Positions 9,595-20,342 of a stretch of DNA of 64,000 nucleotides are shown piece after piece; within the stretch, counting starts at the first letter, position 1, and every line of letters begins with the position of its first letter. Both the position numbers and the translations under genes were made by a program. The DNA is taken from NCBI GenBank assembly GCA_018340375.1, contig JAFFJZ010000012.1, forward strand, positions 1,054,001-1,118,000, read 5' to 3'. This stretch comes from Gonatopus flavifemur. Its lineage: Eukaryota > Arthropoda > Insecta > Hymenoptera > Dryinidae. The notes beneath the pieces were generated by a model, which was not told the DNA's origin, did no database searches, and saw nothing but the letters and a program-made list of their open reading frames with translations.

Positions 9595-11626
9595 CAGGGT
9601 GTGGCATTTAAAGTGTCGCGGGCGTTTTTTCCAAAAATAAAGTGAGATACGAGAAAATTTTTCGGACAAAAATTGTAGGGTACCGAGGGGGACATCCGAT
9701 GGTGGCCTTGGCTTTGACTTCAAATCTCATCTTCAAGGGCATTCTGAGGTCAACTCTTGTTTTTTAAATAGCATCTCATATTTTTTACTGCAGATTTGGA
9801 TTCTAGGTCAAAAACCAAGAAACTTTTGTCTGAACCATTTTCCTGAAATCCGCAAAAATGGCGCTCTAATCGATATTGTTCCATTTTGAATCTGACATTC
9901 GAATAACTCGAAAACGAAGGGTCTTGCAAAAGAATGTTTCGTACAAAAGTTGTCAATACACAACACATTTCAATCGTCTACATTACCACCATTCAGAGCT
10001 CACGCGATGTAAACAAACGACGGGGTTCAGTGAAAATTCACGATTTTGAAAGTCAGTTTGTCAGTTACATTTGATTATTACTTGGTTTATGACGAATTGA
10101 AAATCATGGATATCCGATACACGGTTTCTGAAAAGATCGATATGATCTACATTTACGGTGAAGTGCATAAGAACCCCAGACAAGCATATGACTTGTATGC
10201 AGAACGATTTCCTGAAAGAACAACGCCATCCATTAGGTATTTTCAACGCATTACAAAATTATTCTCAGAAACGGGAAGTGTTACAAGGGAAAAACGACAT
10301 CGAATGAGAACTGTTAGCGGAGAAAATGCGGAAGTTAATGTACTAGCTGCAGTAGCCAATAATCCACACGTGAGCTCTCGTGAAATTGAACTCCATTCGG
10401 GAATTTCTCGAAGAAGTGTTTTTCGAATACTGAAACGTCACAAATTCCATCCGTATCACATTTGTTTGCATCAAGACCTTCACGGTGATGATTTCGAAAA
10501 TCGTGTACAGTTTTGTCGATGGGGTCTAGCGCAAATGCACAATAACAACTTCATCAACATATTATTTTCTGATGAGTCGACGTTCACCAATCATGGTCAA
10601 GTAAATCGACATAATATGCATTACTGGGCGACAGAAAATCCAAGATGGTTACGTCAAGTAGAGCATCAAAGACAATGGGCTGTGAATGTTTGGTGTGGTA
10701 TTTTTCGATCTCGAGTAATTGGACCGTACTTCATTGCAGATACGCTAAATGGAGAGAAGTACAGACATTTCTTAGATCAAGTACTTCCAACATTACTTGA
10801 AAACATACCTATTCAGGAACGATTGAATATGTGGTATCAACACGATGGTTGTCCATCCCATTATGCAGTCACAGCTCGAGAAATATTGGACAGAGATTAT
10901 CCTGGACGATGGATAGGACGTCGTGGACCAGTTCATTGGCCTGCCCGTTCTCCGGATCTTACTTCTCCAGATTTTTTTTTATGGGGATACATAAAAGATA
11001 CAGTTTATCAACAAGCACCGACTACACCTGAGAATATGCGTCAACGAATCATCAATGCATGCGCGAGCATCAATGAAGATATTTTAGCACGAGTTCAGCA
11101 ATCTTTTGTAAAACGTTTTGAAATGTGTACTGAAGTCGAAGGCCATCATTTTGAGCATCTACTGCATTAAAATTATCCAAGTGATGTAGACGATTGAAAT
11201 GTGTTGTGTTTTGTCTGTTATACCCCATCACCTCCGTTTCAGTTCAAGGGGTCCCCCTTGGAATCAGACAACTTTTGTCCGGAACATTCTCCTCCAAGAC
11301 CCTTCGTTTTCGAGTTATTCTAATGTCAGATTCAGTATGGAACAATATCGATTAGAGCGCCATCTTTGCGGATTTCAGGAAAATGGTTCAGACAAAAGTT
11401 TCTTGGTTTTTGACCTAGAATCCAAATCTGCAGTAAAAAATATGAGATGCTATTTAAAAAACAAGAGTTGACCTCAGAATGCCCTTGAAGATGAGATTTG
11501 AGGTCAAAGCCAAGGCCACCATCGGATGTCCCCCTCGATACCCTACAATTTTTGTCCGAAAAATTTTCTCGTATCTCATTTTATTTTTGGAAAAAACGCC
11601 CGCGACACTTTAAATGCCCCACCCTG
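9595..11626 (+). mobile_element. DD41D Tc1/mariner-group transposon, long TIRs
   Basis: The element starts CAGGGTGTGGCATTTAAAGT and ends with the near inverse (ACTTTAAATGCCCCACCCTG), with TA on both sides (9593-9594, 11627-11628). The inverted repeats are unusually long, about 390 bp on the left and about 445 bp on the right; the right copy has an extra block of roughly 55 bp near 11211-11268. They enclose one uninterrupted transposase gene. All parts needed for mobility appear to be present, so it is either a young copy or a slow-decaying one. Confidence 0.9.
10106..11170 (+). CDS. DD41D transposase (Tc1/mariner superfamily)
   Basis: A 354-residue transposase that would cut and rejoin the ends of its own element in the nucleus. 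I chose the ATG at 10106 (MDIRYTVSEK) because it starts the conserved N-terminal helix-turn-helix region; the frame is open about 20 codons further upstream but without an ATG. Residues about 5-60 and 75-115 look like paired HTH domains (SREIELHSGISRRSVFRILK near 91-110). The catalytic triad is D156 (FSDESTF), D247 (YQHDGCPSH) and D289 (SPDLTSPDFFLWG), with 41 residues between the last two. The C-terminus GHHFEHLL is also typical of this insect transposase group. No stop or frameshift interrupts it. It shares no operon or host neighbour. Confidence 0.9.
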   Translation: MDIRYTVSEKIDMIYIYGEVHKNPRQAYDLYAERFPERTTPSIRYFQRITKLFSETGSVTREKRHRMRTVSGENAEVNVLAAVANNPHVSSREIELHSGISRRSVFRILKRHKFHPYHICLHQDLHGDDFENRVQFCRWGLAQMHNNNFINILFSDESTFTNHGQVNRHNMHYWATENPRWLRQVEHQRQWAVNVWCGIFRSRVIGPYFIADTLNGEKYRHFLDQVLPTLLENIPIQERLNMWYQHDGCPSHYAVTAREILDRDYPGRWIGRRGPVHWPARSPDLTSPDFFLWGYIKDTVYQQAPTTPENMRQRIINACASINEDILARVQQSFVKRFEMCTEVEGHHFEHLLH

Positions 11627-11888
11627 TATATGTATGTAAGTTTTGAAATTAATCGTGAGTTATGAGGTTATAAAAAACTAAATAACGATACAGAATTTAT
11701 ACGATAATGCAAAAGAGACGTAATGTTTATTGTACATATCGCAAGATTATATTTGAAAATAAGATTACATCACAAAGCACGACGTGTTAATGACAAAACA
11801 ACAAAGGAATTTATTCGACATAAATTTACAAAACTAGTATTATTTAAAAACCAATAAATTAAAATATGATTAGAGAATTGATTTTACT

Positions 11889-12185
11889 TAGGGTTACCAG
11901 ATCGCCGGCGGCCGAAATGAGGACACCTCCCCTGCCATACCTGATGACCTTTTTTTTTTTTTTAGAGACCAGTATAAATCAGACCGTGCTTTTTATATAT
12001 TATATATCTTTATTTTAAATATCTAATACAGCATAACGAGCATATAATATTTGACTTAGAAATCGAATTGAAAATTTTTATGGAAAATTCATAGAAATGA
12101 GGACACTGGCCGAAAAAAGAGGACACGACCTGCAACTGGTATAAATGAGGACATGTCCACTAAAATGAGGACGTCTGGTAACCCT
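11889..12185. mobile_element. hAT-type MITE (AGGGTTACCAG ends, 8-bp TSD)
   Basis: The ends are TAGGGTTACCAG and CTGGTAACCCT; hAT elements usually begin CAGGG, so the first base appears mutated. The octamer ATTTTACT is repeated exactly on both sides (11881-11888 and 12186-12193). The interior repeats ATGAGGACA words. It is inserted in the outer element at 9452-12526. Confidence 0.8.
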
Positions 12186-12536
12186 ATTTTACTCTTCGAA
12201 ATAACTTGCATGAAATCCTGGAATCCTTTATCAATCGATTCTATGAGAGAATTACTTTATTTAAAATTCTTATGCTTTTTTCATGAATTAATATTTTTAA
12301 TTTACTAAAAACCAACTTTGTCAAAGAAATAAATATAACCTTAAAATATTTTGACGTGTTTACTTTCCACCTAGGCATATATATATCACCGAAGGTACCC
12401 GAAAAATTACGAGATTTGCCGATGAAGAACGCACATGCGCAATTGCAACTTTGATCTGAAATATCTTGGCTTCAACGAAACTATAGAAAACGGGCTGGAT
12501 TAGCACTCCATATATATATGCTCTGAGGTTGTACGC

Positions 12537-13122
12537 GTGCTTGAATGTATCACTGATGTAATCGATATCTTCTTTCGTTCTTGTACAACGTATGACTGGA
12601 ATGAACATATCAACGTATGCGTATACTATTTGCTTGAGATAGACGAATTGGAAATGGATTAGACCTTACAAGTTCACGTATTGTGTTATCATATGCGATT
12701 ATAATCGATATTTAATTCATTTTGCGTTGAATAGAATGATCAATGAGACGCATAGAATTTCCAGGCGATAGACACCCTGTTGAAGCACTGATCCAGTAAA
12801 CAATTCAAAATACATAATAATCGGGAACAAAGAATCTTCTTCTTTCAAATTGATGAATTCTAAACAATAAATACAGTGAAATTCCGTGCTCGATTTTCGA
12901 GAAGTTCATATTTTTTTCTTAATTTTTGTTGCCGGTCATTAATTTTTCATTTTTTATTAATGAAATTCAACAAAAATCTAAGCCGTTCGAAATTTACTTG
13001 GAAGGTACGGAATATTCTCAGATTTTTTTAAAAATTACTATATTTTCCAGCCGCATTTCCCCCGTAAATATGAATTCTCATAACGTTTTTTGAACTGTGT
13101 TGTGTAGTTATACCCAGGTTAA
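12537..13122. other. No gene; decayed half-copy of the 25991 foldback family
   Basis: Mostly unassigned AT-rich sequence. At about 13008-13070 the order GGAATATTCTCAGATTT, then ATTACTATATTTTCCAGCCG, then CCCCGT matches the right end of the foldback at 25991-26436, so a fragment of that family lies here. Confidence 0.45.
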
Positions 13123-14813
13123 CTCTTTCAGTGCGTACATGGGTCATCTTTGTCCAGGTAATTTCTTCCACGACGAATTCTTCGGAGTAGTATAAAATCT
13201 AGGTCCCCATTTCACCCCCTAAAAAAACTTTAGGGTGGAGATCAGTGCCGGATTTACCCATGGTGGGGCCCCTAGGCGGAATTTCTTGGGGGGGCCCATG
13301 TAAGGCGACCGATTTCCAAATATCGCGGTTCTTTGGAATAAGAACAGTGTAACTTTCTTGATCAATTCCATAGAAATTAAGTGATATGGAATGAAATTCC
13401 GAAAAATGAAAAACCGTACTGATATCAAAAAAGTATTGAAATTCAATTCTTCTTAATACTATTTTCACTATAAGTATTGTAGCTGATACTATTTTTTGAA
13501 TCAGAAATGTTATTTTTCTTTATAAAAGAAATAATATTGATCAAGCCAATTCAAATACTTATTGCAAAAATAATGCGCCCAAGGAACGTTACCCTAATGA
13601 GAAAATTTCACTGAAAATCTTTGAACATTCCACGGATTTTTACAGAAGAGTTTATAAGAGGGTTTCAGAGGTTTCATAGTTTTTTAAACAAATCTAGAGT
13701 TCTTCACATTGAGAGAACGCCAGGTTTGGGTTGTTGGTAGCCACAGAAAGAATCACTGACTCCATGTCAAACATAGCATTTTCTGAGTGTATTCAGAAGT
13801 GTTATATTCCAATACTTTAAATGAATTTTATTCACTGAAAAGTGGTGGATTCCTTCGATTTTCACAACTGTTTTCGTAGTAAGTATGCGAGTAATATTAA
13901 TTTTTTCATAAGGGTCAAGAAATTGAAATTCCGATTTCTGTAAAACCTGATTGATGAGTGGGGGGCCCCTAGGCGGCGCCTAGTCCGCCTCTATGGTAAA
14001 TCCGGCCCTGGTGGAGATTATCTATCTGCTGAAAGGCGATCGGAGTCGTCAGTCCCGCTATCAACAGCAAGCTGTTGGAAACTTCTACGGACACAAATGA
14101 CCCATGCGCGCGCGAATAGGGGCCTTTTCGTGGGAGGTGTTATTTGTTTGGGATGTGTTGTAAGCATGAAATTTTCATGCCAAAAACATCCTTAAAGCAC
14201 CAGTTTATGCTCTCAATTTCCTTTGAATACCCAAGTGTAAAATTGTTCGAGATTATTTGTGATTTGATATAGTTTAGTTGATGTATAAGTTGTATGTATG
14301 ATTGAATATAAATTACTCGAGTTTGAGGATAATATTCACGAAGAACTGAGGCCCATAAGTTGATCCTTCCCGAGCCCAAATTTCCTCTCAATGGCCCTGC
14401 TTACACGGAAAAAAATAGGTTTTCCCACTATTCTTCGTACAAGAACATTATACGATTTTGCATGCTCAAATAATTATATGTTTTGAGAAATATCGGATTT
14501 CCATTACTGTTCCCTGAAAGCTCTATTCTTGAACTACGAAATCCTCGAGGGATTGTTTATGACACTGGGTTAATAGAAAGTTACAATTTCTCACGTGAAA
14601 TCAGAAATTTCCCTTACTTTTCACTCATTTGTGATTTTTAAAGCACACGAGATCTAATCGTTGCCTAATTTTCTATACATAGGTTTGTTCTACACACTTG
14701 AAAGTATATTCACGAATTTTTTGGATTTCTTTTCCTACGTGAAATAATGGCTAGACATGAATGACCCATGTGCGCACTGATGAGGTGCCATTTTGTAGAG
14801 CGCATTGAAAGGG
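13123..14813. mobile_element. Candidate TTAA element with CTCTTTCAGTGCG ends
   Basis: The left end TTAA|CTCTTTCAGTGCG and the right end GCGCATTGAAAGGG|TTGA are near inverses with a TTAA-like target, as in piggyBac-type elements whose ends often begin CCCTTT. The phrase ATGGGTCAT (or its inverse) occurs next to GTGCGCA-like sequence at 13140, 14098 and 14762, so the block may be two related elements rather than one. It contains the hAT-type element at 13243-14010. Confidence 0.45.
13243..14010. mobile_element. hAT-type non-autonomous element, perfect 8-bp TSD
   Basis: The ends are CAGTGCCGGATTTACCCA and TATGGTAAATCCGGCCCTG, with a second inverted motif GGGGCCCCTAGGCGG inside each end. GTGGAGAT is duplicated exactly at 13235-13242 and 14011-14018. 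The 768-bp interior has no transposase frame. End sequence and TSD length are those of hAT elements. Confidence 0.88.
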
Positions 14814-15404
14814 TTGAAAAAACTCCTCTGGAACTTTCTCAAAATTTCTTCAAATTTCTCTCAAAAAACCTCTGACAAAAATTCTAAAAATTGAAAAGTT
14901 CCAAGAAAATTCAAAAAATCTTGAAAGAATCCGAAAAATTCTGAAAACTCTTGCTCATTGAACACGTTTTTTCACAAAAAGTTCTCTCAATACTCACGAA
15001 TATCTCTGAAAAACTCTGAATCTCTTTTAAAACCCCTTCAACTTTTTGGAAAACTATGAACACCCCTGAAATTCTCTGAGAAATCCAGAGATTCTTAGTG
15101 GAATTTTTCCACCAGGGCAATTTCTTCTTTCCCATCCAAAACTACACGCAGGGTTGGCAAACACCCGACTTTTTTTATTATAGAAAATCCAGGTTAATTT
15201 AAAAAATTCAGCATTTTTTGGGGTGTTTTTCGAGTTTTTCAAATTCCTTAAATAGCTTTTGGATTTGAATAATTGATGTACCTCATTACTCGGATCTCGT
15301 TTGAATTTTACTATATCTTTGCTGAATATTTTGAAAATCGTTGTCTCTCATGATCACTGTTTTTTTGTTTATTCTTTCTTGCCCACAAGAATCGATGAAT
15401 GAAT
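14814..15404. other. No gene recognised
   Basis: Part of this stretch (14820-15080) repeats short words of the type TCTGAAAAACTCT; the rest is unassigned. No supportable gene. Confidence 0.45.
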
Positions 15405-15520
15405 TTAAGGTAGTTCTCCGGGAGAATTCAGGATCAAATTAGAAAAATTATTGTCAAGCAGAGCACCAAGGTCGAAGGAATTCGATAATCATATTCGTTG
15501 GGACTTATATTCTTATTTAT

Positions 15521-15738
15521 CCCTAGAACGGGCATGTGGGGTCTCTTAGGACCCCAGGACATGTTTTTTCACCCCAGCATCTGAGCTTCTCTTTATCAGT
15601 GTAGTTTGTCACCCAAATATTTTCAAAGTACACATCCTGACGAACAAAAAGCGCCCATAGTGAGTTGCAATTCGTTTAGTTTCAAATGAGTTACAGCCAT
15701 TTGAAATTTCCTGTGTTTTTCACGTGCCCGTTCTAGGG
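15521..15738. mobile_element. piggyBac-like MITE (CCCTAGAACGGG ends)
   Basis: The perfect 12-bp ends CCCTAGAACGGG / CCCGTTCTAGGG are flanked by TTAT and TTAA. The end sequence CCCTAGAA and TTAA-type target are those of piggyBac elements. It interrupts the left arm of the foldback at 15409-16494; the copy at 60434 lacks it, giving an empty-site comparison. 218 bp, non-coding. Confidence 0.8.
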
Positions 15739-16146
15739 TTAAGACAAAAAAAGAACCAACTCGAAGTATAAATAAACAACCTTTTAACAACAACGCGAAA
15801 TTTAACATGGGTTTTTTCTTCGAAAATTTTGATTTTTCATCCTTTTATGACTTATGAGGGCTCATTTTGTTCCTTGTGAGATTTAAAAAACCTTTACCAT
15901 GGGAATTTTTTTATATGAGTCATCCTGACACTGTCACACGCTTTTGTTTATGGGAATGTATTTTACTATTAATAAACAAAAGCGTGTGACAGTGTCATGA
16001 TGACTCATATAAAAAAATCCCCATGGTAAAGGTTTTTTAAATCTCACAAGGAACAAATTTCGCGTTGTTGTTACAAGGTTGTTTATTTATAATCCGAGTT
16101 GGTTCTTTGTTTGTCATTAATAAGAATATAAGTCCCAACGAATGTG

Positions 16147-16411
16147 CACAGAAAAAAATACCTATGTAAAAATTACATGAAGAGTGAGGTAACGATTACA
16201 GTGTAGATCTCATGTAAAATTTCCTGCACAGTCCTGTTAAATTTACATTGTTATCATAGTTACTTCACAGCAACACCACTTCCATTTACTTCGGTAAGAA
16301 GGAAATATATATAATGGTTCCAATGAATTTTTTTTACAATAGCATTCATGTGAGCCATTATGTTAAATTAACAACAAACGATGTAGAATTTACATGGGAC
16401 TTTTTTCCGTG
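16147..16411. mobile_element. CACAGAAAAAAA / CACGGAAAAAA MITE
   Basis: The left end CACAGAAAAAAATACCTATG and the right end CATGGGACTTTTTTCCGTG are inverted copies, flanked by TG on both sides. It interrupts the right arm of the surrounding foldback; the left arm carries the uninterrupted site near 15486-15500. The interior repeats TTACAT/ATGTAA words. Non-coding. Confidence 0.75.
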
Positions 16412-16651
16412 TGATTATCGAATTCCTTCGACCTTGGTGCTCTGCTTGACAATAATTTCTCTAATTTGATCCTAAATTCTCCCGGAGAACTACCTGAAAC
16501 AAAAAAAAGATACGAAGCATTCGAACTCCTGCGATTCATTGAAAATTGTCTAAATCCTCGTTCCCCGTCATTCTTACATGATACAAGAATATTTTGTTGT
16601 ATAATCTGACACCTGAATATAAAATTATCCTGTGAAAACACATCACAGGGG

Positions 16652-16653
<2 letters not shown>

Positions 16654-16683
<30 letters not shown>
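16654..16683. repeat. (TC)15 microsatellite
   Basis: An uninterrupted CT dinucleotide run of about 30 bp. Confidence 0.95.
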
Positions 16684-16686
<3 letters not shown>

Positions 16687-16845
16687 TTGAGAAAACTATT
16701 CCGTCCTTGAGTTATTGACTTCTCTGAAGAAAATGAAGAAAAAGTTAACGAAATCAGAGTGAAAAGTTTTTCATCTATCGAGGAACTTGATTTTCATTTT
16801 ATAAGAAAAATTTCGCAATTATTAGAAGTAGATAATTTAATTATA

Positions 16846-18649
16846 CAGGGGTCCCAGAATTCGCGAACCGGATTTTACAGGTGCATTCTGCAGCCAAAAT
16901 GCAATAATTTCTCGTTGGAAAAAAATTTTGTTGACGCTTAGATTTGGAAATATGAGAATTTTTAGATTTTTGGCACTGTATGCTACACTGTAAAAAATTT
17001 TTGTATGAAATTTAATAGAAAAGTATGTGAAGCAATTAACACATACATTTGGTAGTGAATTTTCAAAGAAACAATTTATTAAACTTCAAGAAGAGGTTTT
17101 GAAAATGTGTGAATCATTTCATGTTAGTATGAAATTTCAAAACGATTGTTGAATTTTCAATGAAATCCTTTTGAAAATTAATTATGAATAGGTATCGAAA
17201 TTTCAAATGACTATCGTAAATTTTATAACCTATCAATTGAACTTTCATATACTGGGAAGTATGAAAAATCAAAATACTAATTTTCATATTCAGTATTGAT
17301 TTTTTGACGATCGTATTTTCAATACAATTCGCATATCTGAATTATATAGATATGTAAGATTATTTCTAAATTAAGGAATGAAATTCCGGGATTCTGGGAT
17401 TGTGAAATCTCGATTCGAGCTTCCTTCATATTATTGTACATCTTTCTTATATATATTTATATATTTATATATAAGAAAGATACAAAGATCATACTGAAAA
17501 CATTGTAGTTCAAAAGTTAATATTGAAGATGAAATTCAGTTTATGGTTCTCATGTGGATATACATCAATATATCAATCCAAAACTTTGTAATTGAATTCT
17601 GAAAAATATTTAGCATCTTAGTGAACTTGATTATCATCAAAACAGATGATTTTCAATGAACAAATTATCACCACGTGATTTATCAATTTTGCCGAAGAAC
17701 GTTCTATCATTTTGCAGGTACGATTATAAAGCGTGGATCTGCAGAAGACATGCGCAGTGACTTCGGCGCACAGTGAATTCATACACTTGTGCATTATTTT
17801 TCAACAAAACTATTGAAATTTCATAAATAAAACTGTGGATATTCAAAATGTGATTGAAATTTCAGAAATGAAATTTTGAATATTCAAAATGTGTTTGAAA
17901 TTTCACAAAAATGATTTGAATTTTTCACATTCATTTAGAATTTTCATATGGTTGTTATTGAAATTTCATACTACACTGCAAAATTCAACCACGTAAAAGA
18001 AAATTCAAATTGTAGAACTGAATCTTACAAAGCATGTTGGAATTTTAATTTTAATAAAGAACTTGATTACAAAATATTTTGAATTATAATAATACTGATC
18101 AAAATTCAAATACGTTTGTGAACATTAAAATAGTAACATGAAATATTAGTGCTATTTTATATTAAATACGATTCAACTTGCATTTATCTGGAATTTCATA
18201 ACCAATTTTATATTAGAATTCAAACCTTTTTTTACAGTGTACATACTTGGGCTTAATAACATTCGCTAAGTTGGAAAACGGCGGATCTGTGGGAAAAAAA
18301 TTAAACTATTTTATCATTGATAGTTCCGGAGCTATAGTGATATGAAATTTTTTAGCTTTCAGCCAATCAGAATTCAGCAACTTCAAATCGCTATAGCTCC
18401 GGAACTATCAATGATAAAATGGTTTGATTTTTTTACCACAAATCCGCCGTTTTCCAACTTAGCGAATGGTGTTAGGCTCAAGTGTGTAGCATACAGTGTT
18501 TTTGAATGATTTGGATTTGAAAAAAAATCTAAAAATGCTCACATTTCCAAAACTAAGCGTCGAAAAAATTTTTTTCAAACAGGAAATTATTGCACTTTGG
18601 CTGCAGAATATACCTGTGAAATCCGGTTCACGAATTCTGGGACACCCTG
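16846..18649. mobile_element. TA-flanked foldback (CAGGGTGTCCCAGAATTC ends)
   Basis: The ends are CAGGGGTCCCAGAATTCGCG and the inverse of CAGGGTGTCCCAGAATTCGT, with TA at 16844-16845 and 18650-18651. Without the inner element (16986-18239) the two arms are near-complete inverted copies of each other, centred near 18370 on CAGCCAATCAGAATTCAGC. That loop motif also sits in the element at 2675-3526. The first seven bases match those of the DD41D element at 9595, so that transposase type could mobilise it; this is inference. Confidence 0.85.
16986..18239. mobile_element. CACTGTAAAAAA element nested in the foldback
   Basis: The ends CACTGTAAAAAA and TTTTTTACAGTG are exact inverses with TA duplicated at 16984-16985 and 18240-18241. 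The arm at the insertion point (CTGTATGCTA joined to CATACTTGGGCTTAA) matches the uninterrupted opposite arm (inverse of 18467-18500), so insertion and duplication are directly shown. The 1254-bp interior is a field of GAAATTTC/TTGAAATTTCA words and includes a 46-bp AT palindrome at 17438-17483. No coding frame. Confidence 0.88.
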
Positions 18650-18651
18650 TA

Positions 18652-19481
18652 TAGTATCGATACCTATTGTTTTTATCAAATTAACGCTCAACGTACACGC
18701 ATGCACTAGAATTTATCCTATAATCTGGAACTCCTGTGTACATTCCAGCTCCTATTTGGAATTTCTTCTCTTATAAATAAATAATTGACATGAAACAAAA
18801 ATACTCGACAGAAAAAAAATCTGTTACATCTGAAATTTTTTGATTCCTCTGAATGTAGATCGTTATGGAACGCATGGAATCTCCACTCGGAAATATATGT
18901 ATTATTACGCTTCATGCAATTCAAATAGTACGCGTACTCCTTTGGAAGGGAAAATGATATTAAAAGTAATTCACGGTCAGTTAACTCAATCGTTGCAGAT
19001 AAAGAAATCATATTTTTGCTTGAGCATTTTCAATGGGGATTCTCTCTAATGGAATATGTTTTTACAAAGAAATTAATACAACGATATTATCACTGCATTG
19101 TAAGAGAAGGAGAAGGAGAAGGAGTATTATAAAATTACACATCTTGAATAAAACATGAAAGAAGGAGATGACATGATAAATCGTACAATAAAACTCTCTT
19201 TGCTGTTCTTTTATACGATTGTACATTTTCCTCATTCACGATTTCATCAAGATTCTTTTCTCTGTTCTGTCGAGGTTATTTCTCTTCCATACAAGAATTG
19301 GGTTAAAACATTGAAGTGTAAAGTCTGTATATAAAAAGATTTTCAATTTTCTGTATCGTTTTCAATGAGGCTTTTGCAGAAGCGGGATGCGGAATTGACA
19401 AGTTCTTATCGTTCTTAAATGATAGAACTTCATCGTTCAATGATGCATTTTATAGAATCGATCATATTAAATGTGTGTGAT
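18652..19481. other. No gene; relic of the 178-614 family near 19340-19450
   Basis: No supportable exon. A (GAAGGA)n-like tract lies at 19107-19123, and a decayed arm of the first foldback family (TATCGTT, ATAGAACTTCATCGTT) at 19340-19450. Confidence 0.45.
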
Positions 19482-19600
19482 CCTTGGTAGAAAACATTCT
19501 AACTCTTACTCCGGTGCAAACATGGCACAAGCGAGACATTCTAGGCAGTACAGGGCCCAATTTCGCGCCGAAGACACGCCTAGAATGATTTCTACTAGGG
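19482..19600. mobile_element. CCCTAGTAGAAATCATT MITE, AT/AT flanks
   Basis: The left end CCTTGGTAGAAAACATTCTA and the right end TAGAATGATTTCTACTAGGG are inverted; AT lies at 19480-19481 and 19601-19602. The interior carries ACATTCTAGGC motifs. Related copies or fragments lie at 33558-33681, about 32560-32655, about 34930-35090, and a right end near 45610-45632. Confidence 0.65.
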
Positions 19601-19728
19601 ATATTGTCGTAGAATTCTCTTATTCTCTCATTGAAAAAAAAACAAAATACCAATCTTTCTGAAACACATGACGATGTTTTTATTTCAAATGACTGGTCCT
19701 TTATTCTATAAAAATTTGATGATAAAAC

Positions 19729-19941
19729 CCCTGGTTAAAAAAAAACATTGATTCTCGCCAAATCTCATTGAATCTTGTACAATGTTCTGACCAAATCTTA
19801 TTCAAGCATTTGTCAATGAGATTTAATCAGATGAGAGTATTTTTTCAATGTGATTCTGATTGAATCATGCCAAATCTGATTGAATCTTGTACAATGTTCC
19901 GACCAAATCTCATTAGATTCTATGGATTTTTTCAACCAGGG
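19729..19941. mobile_element. CCCTGGTTAAAAG MITE, copy 2
   Basis: The ends are CCCTGGTTAAAAAAA and TTTTTTCAACCAGGG. AC is duplicated at 19727-19728 and 19942-19943. The interior has the family word AATCTCATTGAATCT and CAATGTTCTGACCAAATCT. Non-coding. Confidence 0.78.
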
Positions 19942-20171
19942 ACTACTTCCCAGTAATAAAAGAACTTTCAAAAAAAGTTTGCGAGCTTTGTACCAAACAT
20001 TTTTCAGTGATTTCTCAAACAATTTTGGTAAAATTTCGAAACATGTTTTGGGGAGTCACGAATATTGTTTGAAAATTCTGGATTCCCAAATATTTTAGAG
20101 ATATGCAATTGCATAAGTTTTTCACCATAACTTTCCTTTTTGGAAATTCAAATATATTCTTCTGCAGTGTA

Positions 20172-20340
20172 CACTGTAAAAAATTCCTTTTGGAAATTCA
20201 GAAAATGTGACTGTGATTTTTCACAACCAACTTTTTCTGAATTTTCAAGAAACTTGACTGAGTTTTGATAGAAGTTTTTTGAAACTCAGTAAAACTTATC
20301 TGAAAATTCAGAAGAAAGTGGCTGTAAAAAATTACAGTCA
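20172..20340. mobile_element. Short CACTGTAAAAAA MITE
   Basis: Starts CACTGTAAAAAATTCC and ends GGCTGTAAAAAATTACAGTC, with TA at 20170-20171 and 20341-20342. The interior repeats TGAATTTTCAGA/CTGAAAATTC words. Just to the left, 20150-20169 ends TTCTGCAGTG, which looks like the right end of another member abutting the same TA. Confidence 0.65.
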
Positions 20341-20342
20341 TA

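Larger units (their letters stand above)
9452..12526. mobile_element. Outer composite element with 10-bp TSD (Mutator-like?)
   Basis: The left end starts TTAGAGCATATATATATGG and the right end is the inverse of TCAGAGCATATATATATGG. Similarity between the two ends continues patchily for about 140 bp (for example ATTGCGCAGGTGCG against ATTGCGCATGTGCG). The direct repeat GGTTGTACGC lies immediately outside both ends (9442-9451 and 12527-12536), an exact 10-bp target duplication. A TSD of 9-11 bp with long terminal repeats is typical of Mutator-like elements; no matching transposase remains inside. The element carries two later insertions, 9595-11626 and 11889-12185. Confidence 0.7.
15409..16494. 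mobile_element. TTAA-type foldback (GGTAGTTCTCCGGGAG ends), copy 1
   Basis: A long palindrome centred near 15960. The ends are GGTAGTTCTCCGGGAGAATT and its inverse; the flanks are TTAA (15405-15408) and TGAA (16495-16498). The arms share sequence through to the centre, where AAACAAAAGCGTGTGACAGT faces its inverse. The left arm is interrupted by 15521-15738 and the right arm by 16147-16411; removing either restores continuity with the opposite arm. A shorter second copy is at 60434-60946. Non-coding. Confidence 0.85.
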
